Below are positions 34,601 through 42,224 of a stretch of DNA of 64,000 bases, in pieces. The stretch's first letter is position 1. Every line of letters starts with the position of its first letter. The notes under the pieces were generated by a model, which ran no database searches, was not told the origin of the DNA, and saw only the letters and a list, made by a program, of their open reading frames with translations. This DNA comes from Clostridiales bacterium. GTDB taxonomy: Bacteria; Bacillota; Clostridia; Saccharofermentanales; Saccharofermentanaceae. The stretch lies in contig JAFZKB010000003.1 of assembly GCA_017551865.1 (NCBI GenBank), positions 24,797 to 88,796 on the forward strand. Direction: 5' to 3'. Position numbers and translations under genes: made by a program.

Positions 34601-34772
34601 GCGGAACGACGGCTTTGTAGTTGATGGATTCAGTAAGGGAATCGTGGATCTTCTCGCGGAGATTGCGAGACGGCTCTTCGGAAGAGGCCAGATCGGCGGC
34701 CGTTACTTTCCTGACCGGACGCACCGATTCTTTCTTGCTGGAGTCAGACTTCTTTGTCGAGTTCTTTTTCAC
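31686..34772 (-). CDS. Giant DUF2298 (YYY) multi-spanning membrane protein
   Basis: A 1028-residue membrane protein. The signature KDPWMAGESINYYYFGQYL and VAYNLSM are the 'YYY' hallmark of DUF2298 (Chlor_Arch_YYY), thought to act on lipid-linked sugars. There are more than fifteen hydrophobic segments. Between two membrane blocks (residues about 600-690) lies a charged insert rich in EKTELSEKISKEDTTEKEE, and the C-terminal 150 residues form a soluble domain ending TSSDGSLCIYKV, with YGYSYTERCIVAAYTGLPDIVGWQTHE as in DUF2298 and glycosyltransferase-39-like proteins. I choose a GTG start at 34772 (VKKNSTKK) because AAGGAGG precedes it; it overlaps the upstream gene by 29 bases. A transferase role is inference. 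Confidence 0.82.
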   Translation of the reverse strand: MKKNSTKKSDSSKKESVRPVRKVTAADLASSEEPSRNLREKIHDSLTESINYKAVVPRLLLLLTPVMVAFLCSPLLKQDQADFIYWWGMLYLFGWAAFPLTAYVFRGFVSAGYGFARSIGLLATAGPLWLLSYLGIWRSFNRPMTWFMFFLLIIISWGMPKTRDAAVKALSINSNIGHIIFEEVLFTVILVAFCFCKAIVPNINGQEKLMNYAFMNSMLRYDGLPAKDPWMAGESINYYYFGQYLFTYLTKMLNITPAVAYNLSMCTAIALPFASAFSLGQLFIDGLGQKKDCHVAPAYLPFAGLLSAFCTMIFGNSHSFFYDEQSFGNKMLFWKIWEKLGIDVGNTSGFFYPNSTRFIGHNPDIGDHTIHEFPFYSYLIGDLHAHVVSLTVVLLIIAFIFIAIFRAEFPKQKLTCTYRFRGFIKNLASEMKHIFRPEFFVCACLLGVSQMCNYWDFLIYFIFCSMGLLVYHARTSTFLVSFTSFLCFGIEVGAILIVYLKFGESIFLHLCLQMLIFVVAYILSTIFPSAFSRTGTNMAMLFALSSTIALSFNFHFDMISNMIALVDRHTSLFQFMIVWLIHILLPLSLVILVVSTKRHASSKSKLPVLPAPISLKRPDMATAYGERIEKNDSKERKQKKEEDGSFAEEEETILMQDPDTGEEIAVKKEKTSVIEKTELSEKISKEDTTEKEESSDEAPEAKRSIPRFLRILGTFFALWDYHFARFGDMLLCRFFRKRSIIDIFMVGMTVVGALLLLAPEIMYVRDIYTYESQRSNTMFKFTFAGFVILSLVVAYTVFRFMGHLTRQGSPSFWGLTVSVIMLILIIAIPGHYTLRSLEQRTGDIKLSNYVGLDGTTYLPDAVPTVYTYNDKSKEVAGMLRPYAEAIDWINENVEGSRNICEAYGYSYTERCIVAAYTGLPDIVGWQTHENLWRFHGWINPETGKFEDDPNNSVFTNYINPRHDDVRTIYTSTDVTEVFRLLHKYDVTYVICGSMELDEFDLIFYPCLDQIGEKVFTSSDGSLCIYKVQ

Positions 34773-35808
34773 GAGAAAAATCCTCCTTGATCTTCGCGAC
34801 TGTGGCATTGGCCTGCGACACACAGGCATCCATGCGGAATTTGGAATCCTCGATCGGGCTCGGCGTCATGGCAAGACTGCAGACGTAAAGACCCTCGACC
34901 GGCTGGATAAATTCATCGAGCGGGTGGTTTAACGGTTTGGCGTAACGCGTGCGCGTCAGACGCCAGGTACGGACCGAACCTCTTGTGACGCTGGGGTTCA
35001 TGTACTGGAGCTTTTTGAAGAAAGCCTTGAATACATCCGCGTCGGAAGCGGTCCATAAAGGAGCGGAAGTCAGAAAACTTCCGGAAAGATACAGGACATG
35101 TCCGCCGTAGCGGCGTTCGCCGACCATGCTCGTATGCTGGATGATGCGCTGGAAAGGATCCTCGCCCGGGATCTGGCGCGAGTAGCACTCCGTGAACGGG
35201 GTCTTCATGAGCATCAGAAGACACATATTCGCCTGATAGGTCACGTCCATCAGGGAGTCACGGAAATCGGTGGGCATGTTGAGCGCATGCGTGATATGTA
35301 CGAGATTTCGGCACGAACCTGTATAGAGGATCGTGTCGCATTCAAGAAAGATCGAGGAAGAGTCCGCAAGTACGCACTGTACGCGGTATCTCGGACGATC
35401 GGGATCTTCGCTCTGGGAAATATCGGAAACGGTATATCCGTACTGGATGATGCCGCCGCGGTCTGTGATCTCCTGGACAAGCGCCGACAGCAGGGAGTGG
35501 AATCCGTTATCGAGATATCCGAGCTTCTTGCGGCTGGCTTTTCCGTACCAGAGGGAATCGTACCAAGAAAGCTCATCGGAAAGTCCCAGATCCTTAAGTA
35601 GTGCGATGAGTGCACGGTCGGATTTGCGGATGTGGTGCGGAAGGAGCTCGATGTACTCGGAGCCCAGACGGGAACAGGCCAGCATGCCGCCCGGTGTGGA
35701 CTGCTGCTCTACGACCTGCACGCGGAAACCGGCCTGCGCCAGCTTATAGGCACAGACCAGACCGGAAAGTCCGGCGCCGATAACACAGATCGAGATCTTT
35801 TCCTCCAT
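34744..35808 (-). CDS. FAD-dependent oxidoreductase (amine-oxidase/UDP-galactopyranose-mutase-like)
   Basis: A 354-residue flavoprotein. The dinucleotide motif ICVIGAGLSGLVCAYKLAQAG begins at residue 6, with the strand-ending acidic residue in VVEQQSTPGG, and the C-terminal FAD motif is VEGLYVCSLAMTPSPIEDSKFRMDACVSQA. The middle (LGSEYIELLPHHIRKSD, HITHALNMP) is similar to protoporphyrinogen-oxidase-like and galactopyranose-mutase-like enzymes that act near polyprenyl or nucleotide sugars. The start at 35808 has GGAGGAAGG upstream. It overlaps the DUF2298 gene by 29 bases, so the two are translationally coupled, suggesting one surface-glycan or lipid-sugar pathway (inference). The substrate is unknown. 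Confidence 0.78.
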   Translation of the reverse strand: MEEKISICVIGAGLSGLVCAYKLAQAGFRVQVVEQQSTPGGMLACSRLGSEYIELLPHHIRKSDRALIALLKDLGLSDELSWYDSLWYGKASRKKLGYLDNGFHSLLSALVQEITDRGGIIQYGYTVSDISQSEDPDRPRYRVQCVLADSSSIFLECDTILYTGSCRNLVHITHALNMPTDFRDSLMDVTYQANMCLLMLMKTPFTECYSRQIPGEDPFQRIIQHTSMVGERRYGGHVLYLSGSFLTSAPLWTASDADVFKAFFKKLQYMNPSVTRGSVRTWRLTRTRYAKPLNHPLDEFIQPVEGLYVCSLAMTPSPIEDSKFRMDACVSQANATVAKIKEDFSREKELDKEV

Positions 35809-35827
35809 TTCCTTCCTCCGAAAAGTA

Positions 35828-37129
35828 TCAGATCTTCTTTGCTTCCAGGTAGTAGCGCTTCTCGACGGCTTCGCCCATGGAGAAGGTCTTTCTCGGGAAT
35901 ACGCCTTCCTTGCTGATGGTCTCAAAGAAGGAATTCTTCGAGACATCCGGGAGCAGGAATCCGAGTTTATCAGAAGCGGCCAGAGATCTTACGGAATCTT
36001 CGCCGTGAATGTAGTCGGTGTGGATGCTTTCGGATTCGATCGAATCTAAAAAGCCCTGAAGCGATCCGACGGCCAGCGTGTGGGCAGGCTTTCCGATGAC
36101 CATGGTGAAGTCTTCGGAACCATCCGTTACGAGGATCGTCTGGGATCCGTCAGCAGTTCCTTCCTTGGCAAAAGATCCGGCATCCTTAAATGCGATCTCC
36201 TGGGAAGAGAAGTAAGCCTTCGCTTCTTCCATCAGTTTTTCCTTCGTAAGACCGAAGGTGACACGGTGGATCGGCTCAAACTGCAGGCCGTTGTCGTGGA
36301 TGTTCACGATCTCGACCAGGCAGTAGCGTGCCGGATGCGTCTCTCTTTCACTTTCGGGAAGTGTCTCACGAACATTCTCCCAGTGCTTCTTGGCGGTGGC
36401 CAGAGAGTGGTTTCCATCGCCGACGGCGAAGAGGAATCCGTCCTCGGAGGCAGAAAGAAGTGCAGAAAGTGCGGATACGATCGTCTTGGCCACGTCGGAA
36501 TCTTCTTTGGCGAAGAATCCCTTGATGTGACCGCCTTCCATCATGAGGTCGGTGTCATAGACGAGATTTGCAGAATCTTTGGAAAGCGCGTCAAAAGCAG
36601 GTTCGATGACCGTCTTTTCCGGGTCATTGATCAGCACCATGATGTGTGGCATCTCGATCGGTGCACGCTCACGGATGCGGACACGCGGAGGAATACGGGA
36701 AAGTACCGTACCTTCGGTGGCGCGGATGCGGCTCTTGTTGCCGGGCGTGAAGTCGTACTGCTCAAGATCGAGTGCGAGCATCAGGCCTTTTCGGGAATCG
36801 TTATACTTCGTTTTTCTGTCGAGAAGGATGAATCCCGGATCAAGCTCGGTCAGGATCCCCTCGTCGATATACTTCGTGATAGATGCGGTGATATTGGAAA
36901 GACGCTGGTCGATCTGCTCAGGTGTTTCTTTTTCGAGGAAGACCTCCGGCAGGAACATGCGGAGCGTGGACGGTGCCTCTCCGACGGTGTTTTCTACATC
37001 CTCCCAGTATTTCGGCTCGGATGTGAACTGGTCACATGCAATTACGGCCCACTTCGAAAGATCCGTTCCTTTTTTCGGTAAAAGGATCTTCGGAGATGCG
37101 ACAGCGATGTCTTTATAGATTGAACTCAT
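35828..37129 (-). CDS. DUF1015 family protein
   Basis: A 433-residue member of DUF1015 (COG4198). It shows KWAVIACDQFTSEPKYWEDVE, GFILLDRKT, RIRATEGTVLSRIPPRVRIRE, FAVGDGNHSLATAKKHWE and the tail YYLEAKKI, all family hallmarks; the 'GDGNHS..TAK' motif suggests a nucleotide or phosphate site. In many Clostridia DUF1015 genes sit with the SerC-like/SerA pair, but here that pair lies 17 kb away. The ATG at 37129 has GGGAGGGT upstream. It heads the minus-strand unit with the FAD oxidoreductase 19 bases downstream. The molecular function is not established. Confidence 0.88.
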   Translation of the reverse strand: MSSIYKDIAVASPKILLPKKGTDLSKWAVIACDQFTSEPKYWEDVENTVGEAPSTLRMFLPEVFLEKETPEQIDQRLSNITASITKYIDEGILTELDPGFILLDRKTKYNDSRKGLMLALDLEQYDFTPGNKSRIRATEGTVLSRIPPRVRIRERAPIEMPHIMVLINDPEKTVIEPAFDALSKDSANLVYDTDLMMEGGHIKGFFAKEDSDVAKTIVSALSALLSASEDGFLFAVGDGNHSLATAKKHWENVRETLPESERETHPARYCLVEIVNIHDNGLQFEPIHRVTFGLTKEKLMEEAKAYFSSQEIAFKDAGSFAKEGTADGSQTILVTDGSEDFTMVIGKPAHTLAVGSLQGFLDSIESESIHTDYIHGEDSVRSLAASDKLGFLLPDVSKNSFFETISKEGVFPRKTFSMGEAVEKRYYLEAKKI

Positions 37130-37229
37130 GGATACCCTCCCATGCTGTTTGAAAAATAAGCCATAACATTATAGCACGCGCGCGAAGAAAAATCTCACGC
37201 ATATTGAAATGTGCTTTTTTCTTTGCGCG

Positions 37230-37238
37230 TGTTATATT
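37230..37238 (+). promoter_or_regulatory. Extended -10 promoter for the WYL regulator
   Basis: TGTTATATT lies 34 bases before the ATG at 37273. The 143-base region also serves the divergent DUF1015 gene, so both could be controlled by the WYL protein. Confidence 0.5.
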
Positions 37239-37272
37239 AGTTGTATGAACTATCCTTTGGGGAGGTGGGCGC

Positions 37273-38274
37273 ATGGCAAATCGGGAAAATGGTCGTGGAA
37301 GACTTCTTTGTCTTTTAGAGATCCTGCAGAAGGAGACGGATGCAGAACATGGACTTACCAATGCGGAACTGATTGCAAAGCTCGATGAGGCGGGTTTTCC
37401 GGTAAACCGCAAAACGCTTTACGAAGATTTCCGTGCGCTGGAGGATTCCTCGATCCCGGTCGAAAAATCCGGAGGAAGGGTGCCGAGATACTATATCGAG
37501 GATCGAGACTTCGAGATAGAAGAGATCATGATCCTCATCGATGCCGTGGAATCCGCGGGTTTCATGACGGAGAAGAAGAAGGCCGGCATCATCAAGAAAC
37601 TGAAGGGCCTGACCTCTTCGGGACGCGCCTCCGAGCTAAATGAACAGATCCACTATATCGGAAGACACCACTCCACCAATAACGACTTTATCTATACGGT
37701 CAGCGCACTTCGCCGTGCCATGGCCGGAAAACACCCGGTCACCTTCCAGTACACTGACTACCGCTACGGTGAGGGCGAGATCTTACGCCACGATGGCATG
37801 AAGTATATCCTGCATCCTTTCGCTATGGTCTGGAGCAACGGTTTTTACTACTGTATCGGTGTGCGTCCGGAACAGAGCGAAGAGGGCGAAAAAGATAAGC
37901 TCCGTCATTTCCGCATCGACCGCATGAAGAAGGTCGAAGTCCTGGAATCGGAGACTCTGGTCAAGCCGCCGAAGGGCTTTGATGTGGCCAAGCATATGGA
38001 GGAATCTTTCAGCATGTACGGCAGCGAAAAAGCAACCGTTCTGATCCGCTTCAGAAAAGACCTTCTGACGCAGTTCTACGACCGCTTTGAGCAGAATGTA
38101 TCGGTCATGCAGGATCCGGAGGATGAGGGCTATCTTCAGGCCAATGTTACCGTCAATGTCAGCCCGACATTCTTCGCCTGGATCTTCCAGTACGAAGGCG
38201 GTTTTTCCATCTGTGGCCCCAAAGCCATACGGGACAGGTATCTCGAGCATCTGGAAAAGGCGAAACGGGCGTAG
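37273..38274 (+). CDS. WYL-domain transcriptional regulator (YafY-like)
   Basis: A 333-residue regulator. The N-terminal winged helix (residues 8-75: LCLLEILQKETDAEHGLTNAELIAKLDEAGFPVNRKTLYEDFRALE) is of HTH_11/DeoR type. The WYL domain (about 145-220) contains KHPVTFQYTDYRYGEGEILRHDGMKYILHPFAMVWSNGFYYCIG and HFRIDRMKKVEVL, and the C-terminal WCX extension follows. WYL domains bind nucleic acids or small ligands. It faces the DUF1015 gene across a 143-base gap. GGGGAGGTG lies upstream of the start. Its target is unknown. Confidence 0.88.
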   Translation: MANRENGRGRLLCLLEILQKETDAEHGLTNAELIAKLDEAGFPVNRKTLYEDFRALEDSSIPVEKSGGRVPRYYIEDRDFEIEEIMILIDAVESAGFMTEKKKAGIIKKLKGLTSSGRASELNEQIHYIGRHHSTNNDFIYTVSALRRAMAGKHPVTFQYTDYRYGEGEILRHDGMKYILHPFAMVWSNGFYYCIGVRPEQSEEGEKDKLRHFRIDRMKKVEVLESETLVKPPKGFDVAKHMEESFSMYGSEKATVLIRFRKDLLTQFYDRFEQNVSVMQDPEDEGYLQANVTVNVSPTFFAWIFQYEGGFSICGPKAIRDRYLEHLEKAKRA

Positions 38275-38348
38275 CGGAACGGGTCTTTTCGCGAAGAAAT
38301 CTTTTTTATATATTTTATAGATTTTCTTATCTAAATCGTGTAAAATAT

Positions 38349-38385
38349 CGGGGCACGCGAAATCTACGGCGCGTGCCTCGCTTTT
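38349..38385 (+). terminator. Terminator hairpin in the alaS leader
   Basis: CGGGGCACGCG (38349-38359) pairs with CGCGTGCCTCG (38370-38380), 11 bp with one G-U, followed by CTTTTT. A TAAAAT -10-like box (38341-38346) immediately precedes it, so transcripts started there for alaS would begin inside the left arm, while read-through from the WYL gene would be terminated. Confidence 0.7.
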
Positions 38386-38406
38386 TACGTAAGGAGACGA
38401 AAACGA

Positions 38407-41097
38407 ATGAGACAGTTTACCTCAGATGAATTGAGAAATACCTGGAAGCAGTTCTATATCGACCGCGGACATGTGGATGTCGGTGCCGTATCGCTGGTTT
38501 CCGACGGCTCGACGGGCGTTATGTTCAACGTCGCCGGCATGCAGCCGCTGATGCCTTATCTTCTCGGCCAGAAGCACCCGCTCGGTACGAGACTTTGCAA
38601 TGTTCAGGGCTGCGTCCGCACAAACGATATCGATTCCGTAGGCGACAAGAGCCACGTTACCTTCTTCGAGATGATGGGTTCGTGGTCCCTCGGTGACTAT
38701 TTTAAAAAAGAAAGATGCCAGTGGAGCTTCGAGCTTCTGACACAGGTCTTCGGCTTCGATGCCGATCACCTCGCCGCGACCGTTTTCGCAGGTGACGAGA
38801 ATGCACCGCGTGACGAAGAAGGCGCGCAATATCGTATCGCTTCCGGCTTCAAAAAAGAGAATATCTACTACCTCGGTGCCGACGATAACTGGTGGGGCTT
38901 AGAGTACGGTCCCTGCGGTCCGGACTCCGAGATGTTCTATATCGCTGACCGCCCGGACTGCGGCCCGGACTGCGGCCCGGGATGCTCCTGCGGCAAGTAC
39001 ACCGAACTTGGTAACGACGTATTCATGCAATACGAAAAGCACAAGGACGGCACCCTCACTCCGCTTAAGCAGAAGAACGTAGATACCGGCTGGGGCTTAG
39101 AGAGGATCCTCGCTTTCCTCAACGGTTCCCGTGATGTATATCAGATCGACCTGTTCGCACCGGTCATCGCCTATATCGAGAAAGTCTCCGGAAGCAAGTA
39201 CAATGCGGACGAGAAGATGACACGCTCCATGCGTATCCTCGCCGACCACACACGTACCTCCGTCATGCTCATCGGTGACGCCGCCAAACTCGTTCCGGCC
39301 AACGCAGGCGCAGGTTATGTTCTCCGCCGTCTGATCCGCCGTGCGGTAAGACACGCAAGAACACTGAACCTCAAAAAGGACGACATCCTCAAGATCGCGA
39401 CCATCTTTATCGATGAGATCTATAAGAACAGCTATCCGCTCCTTACCACTAACCGTGAGTTCATCCTGAATGAACTGACCAAGGAGATCGAGCGTTTCGA
39501 GAGCACTCTCGAGAACGGCATGAAGGAATTTAAGAAGATCCTCGATACCGCCCGTTCCGAAGGAAAGAAGGAGATCGAAGGTAAAGACGCTTTCTATCTG
39601 TACGATACATTCGGCTTCCCTCTTGAGCTCACGACAGAGCTTGCTGAGGAAGAAGGCCTTTCCGTTGACGAAGAAGGCTTTAAGGTATCCATGGAAGAGC
39701 AGAAGCAGAAGGCCCGTGACAGCCAGAACTTCTCCGCGAAGCTCAATGCTTCCGCAGGTATCTTCGATGCCCTCGATGAGAGCATTACCACGAAGTTCGT
39801 CGGCTACGACGGAATCCATACCGAAGGTAAAATCGTTGCGATCGCAGATGAAGCTTCTCTGAAGGATTCCCTTTCCGAAAACGAGAAGGGTACGATCATC
39901 ACAGACATTACTTCCTTCTACGGCACCATGGGTGGTCAGGTCGGTGATAAGGGTATCATCAAGACCGCTGACGGTGAGTTCACCGTAACTGAGGCGATCC
40001 ACCTTTCTAATGGCCGCATCGGTCATACCGGTTATGTTTCCAAGGGAACGATCAAGAGCGGTTCTACTGCGGACATCCTCGTAGATGAAGAAAACCGCAG
40101 CAACACATGTAAAAACCACTCCGCGACACACCTTCTGCAGAAGGCGCTGAAGATCGTACTCGGTGACCACGTTGAGCAGAAGGGTTCTCTCGTAACACCG
40201 GACCGTCTGCGTTTCGACTTCTCTCACGATCAGGCCATGACGGCTGAGCAGATCGCAAAGGCAGAAGCGATCGTAAACAAAGAGATCGCAGCATCCCTTG
40301 CTGTACGCACAGATGAGATGAGCCAGCAGGAGGCTGTATCCACCGGCGCCATGGCGCTTTTCGGTGAAAAGTACGGCGATGTCGTCCGTGTCGTCAGCAT
40401 GGGCAAGGGCACATCCGGAAATAACGAAGCTGACTTTAAGGAAGCTTTCTCCGTCGAGCTCTGCGGTGGTACACACGTCAGCAATACTTCGCAGATCCAG
40501 CACATCAAGATCCTTTCCGAGTCCGGTGTTGCCGCAGGCGTACGCCGTATCGAGGCTCTGACCGGTGACGGCGTGCTCGCATACTATAAAGATCTCGAGA
40601 ACCTTCTCAACGAGGCGGCCAAGCTTCTGAAGTCCAACCCGTCCGAGATCGTTTCGAAGATCGAGCACCTGCAGAAAGACTTAAAGACCGCAAATTCCGA
40701 GATCGAGTCCCTGAAGTCCCAGGCGGCCAAGGATGCGCTCGGTGATTCACTCGAAAAGACCGAAGACGTCAAGGGCGTGAAGCTCCTCGCAGCGAAGGTC
40801 GAAAACGTCGAGATGGGTTCTCTGCGTGATCTCGGCGACTCCCTCAAGGATAAGATCGGTGACGGCGTCGTCGCTCTCCTTTCTTCCTGTGATGGAAAAG
40901 CAAATATCGTCATCATGGCATCTGACAGTGCCGTAAAGGCCGGTGCACACGCCGGTAACCTCATTAAGGCCATTGCCCCGATCGTAGGCGGTGGCGGCGG
41001 CGGACGCCCGAATATGGCACAGGCCGGCGGTAAGAATCCGGCAGGTATCGACGAGGCTCTCGCGGCGGTAAAGACCGAACTGGAGAAAATGCTCTGA
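38407..41097 (+). CDS. alaS: Alanyl-tRNA synthetase
   Basis: AlaS charges tRNA-Ala. The 896-residue protein has the class II core at the N-terminus (FNVAGMQPLMPYLLGQKHP; VGDKSHVTFFEMMGSWSLGDYFKKE), the tRNA-recognition region, the editing domain with NHSATHLLQKAL (His zinc ligands) and CGGTHVSNT, and the C-Ala domain ending in a glycine-rich GGGGGGRPNMAQAGGKNP. Length is normal. AAGGAGACG is upstream. No T-box leader is visible; only a terminator hairpin precedes the gene. Codon use is strongly biased, like serA. Confidence 0.97.
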   Translation: MRQFTSDELRNTWKQFYIDRGHVDVGAVSLVSDGSTGVMFNVAGMQPLMPYLLGQKHPLGTRLCNVQGCVRTNDIDSVGDKSHVTFFEMMGSWSLGDYFKKERCQWSFELLTQVFGFDADHLAATVFAGDENAPRDEEGAQYRIASGFKKENIYYLGADDNWWGLEYGPCGPDSEMFYIADRPDCGPDCGPGCSCGKYTELGNDVFMQYEKHKDGTLTPLKQKNVDTGWGLERILAFLNGSRDVYQIDLFAPVIAYIEKVSGSKYNADEKMTRSMRILADHTRTSVMLIGDAAKLVPANAGAGYVLRRLIRRAVRHARTLNLKKDDILKIATIFIDEIYKNSYPLLTTNREFILNELTKEIERFESTLENGMKEFKKILDTARSEGKKEIEGKDAFYLYDTFGFPLELTTELAEEEGLSVDEEGFKVSMEEQKQKARDSQNFSAKLNASAGIFDALDESITTKFVGYDGIHTEGKIVAIADEASLKDSLSENEKGTIITDITSFYGTMGGQVGDKGIIKTADGEFTVTEAIHLSNGRIGHTGYVSKGTIKSGSTADILVDEENRSNTCKNHSATHLLQKALKIVLGDHVEQKGSLVTPDRLRFDFSHDQAMTAEQIAKAEAIVNKEIAASLAVRTDEMSQQEAVSTGAMALFGEKYGDVVRVVSMGKGTSGNNEADFKEAFSVELCGGTHVSNTSQIQHIKILSESGVAAGVRRIEALTGDGVLAYYKDLENLLNEAAKLLKSNPSEIVSKIEHLQKDLKTANSEIESLKSQAAKDALGDSLEKTEDVKGVKLLAAKVENVEMGSLRDLGDSLKDKIGDGVVALLSSCDGKANIVIMASDSAVKAGAHAGNLIKAIAPIVGGGGGGRPNMAQAGGKNPAGIDEALAAVKTELEKML

Positions 41098-41156
41098 TAG
41101 AACTTCTGTCCGCACGTTGTAGTGCGGGAAAAACCGATCCTAAGGAGGAAATAAGT

Positions 41157-41498
41157 ATGTGTTTATTCTGTGATATCGTAGAAGGCAAGATCCCTTCCAC
41201 CAAAGTATTTGAGAACGACAAGGTCCTGGCTTTTAAGGACATCAATCCGGCAACTCCGGTACATGTTCTGATTGTTCCGAAAAAGCACTTTGACGACATC
41301 CTTGATATGTCCTCTTCCGCAGAAGGAAAAGAGGCTCTCGGTGATGTCCTCGATGCGATCCCGGAAGTCGTGAAGGCGACCGGCATCGATGAAGGCTTCC
41401 GTATCATCAACAACTGCCGTGAGTTCGGCGGCCAGACCGTAAAGCACGTACACTTCCACATCCTCGGCGGTGTAAAACTTTCCGAGAAAATGATCTGA
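41157..41498 (+). CDS. HIT family hydrolase (HINT/Hit-like)
   Basis: A 113-residue histidine-triad protein. CLFCDIVEGKIPSTKVFENDKVLAFKDINP is the N-terminal zinc-type Cys pair and nucleotide contact, and the triad VKHVHFHILGG lies near residue 100. HINT proteins hydrolyse AMP-amine or AMP-acyl linkages, including aminoacyl-AMP by-products of tRNA synthetases, so placement 59 bases after alaS is sensible. AAGGAGG precedes the ATG. The gene ends before the repeat-bearing terminator at 41522. Confidence 0.93.
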   Translation: MCLFCDIVEGKIPSTKVFENDKVLAFKDINPATPVHVLIVPKKHFDDILDMSSSAEGKEALGDVLDAIPEVVKATGIDEGFRIINNCREFGGQTVKHVHFHILGGVKLSEKMI

Positions 41499-41521
41499 GA
41501 GATAAATAGATAAACAATAAA

Positions 41522-41600
41522 CGCCGATACTGTTCCTCCGTCGCTGGTCCTCGGACAAGCCTGCGGAATCGCTCCTTGAGGAACACATCGGCGCTTTTTT
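41522..41600 (+). repeat. Terminator hairpin carrying a dispersed repeat core (copy 2)
   Basis: Arms CGCCGAT (41522-41528) with ATCGGCG (41587-41593), and GTTCCTC (41532-41538) with GAGGAAC (41578-41584), are followed by six Ts. The core (41539-41575) contains CGTCGCTGGTCCTCGG and GCCTGCGGAATCGCTCC, nearly identical to the core at 19022-19060, although the outer arms are unrelated. It terminates the alaS-HIT transcript. Confidence 0.8.
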
Positions 41601-41635
41601 GTTTACAATTATTCATCTGCATGATACGCTGAAGA

Positions 41636-41651
41636 AAACAAGGGGTTGTTT
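41636..41651. repeat. 16-bp palindrome AAACAA-GGGG-TTGTTT (copy 2)
   Basis: Identical to 26951-26966; lies 65 bases before the ATG at 41717. Confidence 0.6.
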
Positions 41652-41716
41652 GTCAATTTATTGAAGGTATGACATCATGGAAGACTTCTTAAGGAATCCT
41701 TCGGAAGGAGTGTGCG

Positions 41717-42222
41717 ATGTCTGCTGATCGTTGCAAGAGAGGCTTTTGTTTTGTCCTGTCTTTAATTATTTTCTTCTTTGGTTTTCCCTGCGATCTTAAT
41801 GCGATGGAGAATTCTTTACATTTGATTTGCCATATATAATAGAAGGGATTTGGGGAGCTCAGGTGTATGAAACTGCTGCTGGCGTTTGCACGAAAAAAAA
41901 TGTTGGATGGAATCAGGATATTTCACCTAGTGAAACGATCCGATTTGGAATGACTGTGTCTTCAATGACGAAAGAAGCGATAGCCGATCTTCCGACATTT
42001 TATCTTCTTAACACTAAACAGAAGATTGTTGATCACTCTTGTTACGATATCTCATTTCAACAATACTCGAAATGGGGAGTTGGATATAATGGGGCAATCA
42101 ATATAACGAATAAATCCGCTCAAACGATTGAGGATTACGTTGTTTATAAATCGGAGCAGAACACGGTATCGATTGAAAATGTTGGGATTATTGGCAAATG
42201 GTTTGCTCCGTTAGAGTACTGA
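41717..42222 (+). pseudogene. Frameshifted gene for a secreted protein of unknown family
   Basis: The first part (ATG at 41717, AAGGAG seven bases upstream) encodes a signal peptide: MSADRCKRG, a hydrophobic run (FCFVLSLIIFFFGF) and a plausible cleavage site LNA, then runs into TAA at 41837-41839. A second frame, open from 41800, continues as FFTFDLPYIIEGIWGAQVYETAAG and ends at the TGA at 42220-42222 (…IGKWFAPLEY). Together they would make one secreted protein of about 165 residues, so a single-base change near 41800-41835 has broken the gene, unless it is a sequencing error. A TTG at 41827 is the only start for the second part alone and has no signal peptide. Low GC and no recognised family. 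Confidence 0.6.
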
Positions 42223-42224
42223 AA

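Noticed and set aside
38275..38406. T-box leader for alaS
   Set aside because: The region is only 132 bases and lacks the T-box sequence and specifier stem; it holds just a terminator and promoter-like box.
41110..41127. Small hairpin CCGCAC/GTGCGG between alaS and the HIT gene as terminator
   Set aside because: Six base pairs and no T-tract; the HIT gene is probably co-transcribed with alaS.
41827..42222. Independent short gene starting at TTG 41827
   Set aside because: No ribosome site precedes it and it lacks a signal peptide, whereas the frame starting at 41717 supplies both; a frameshifted single gene explains the data better.
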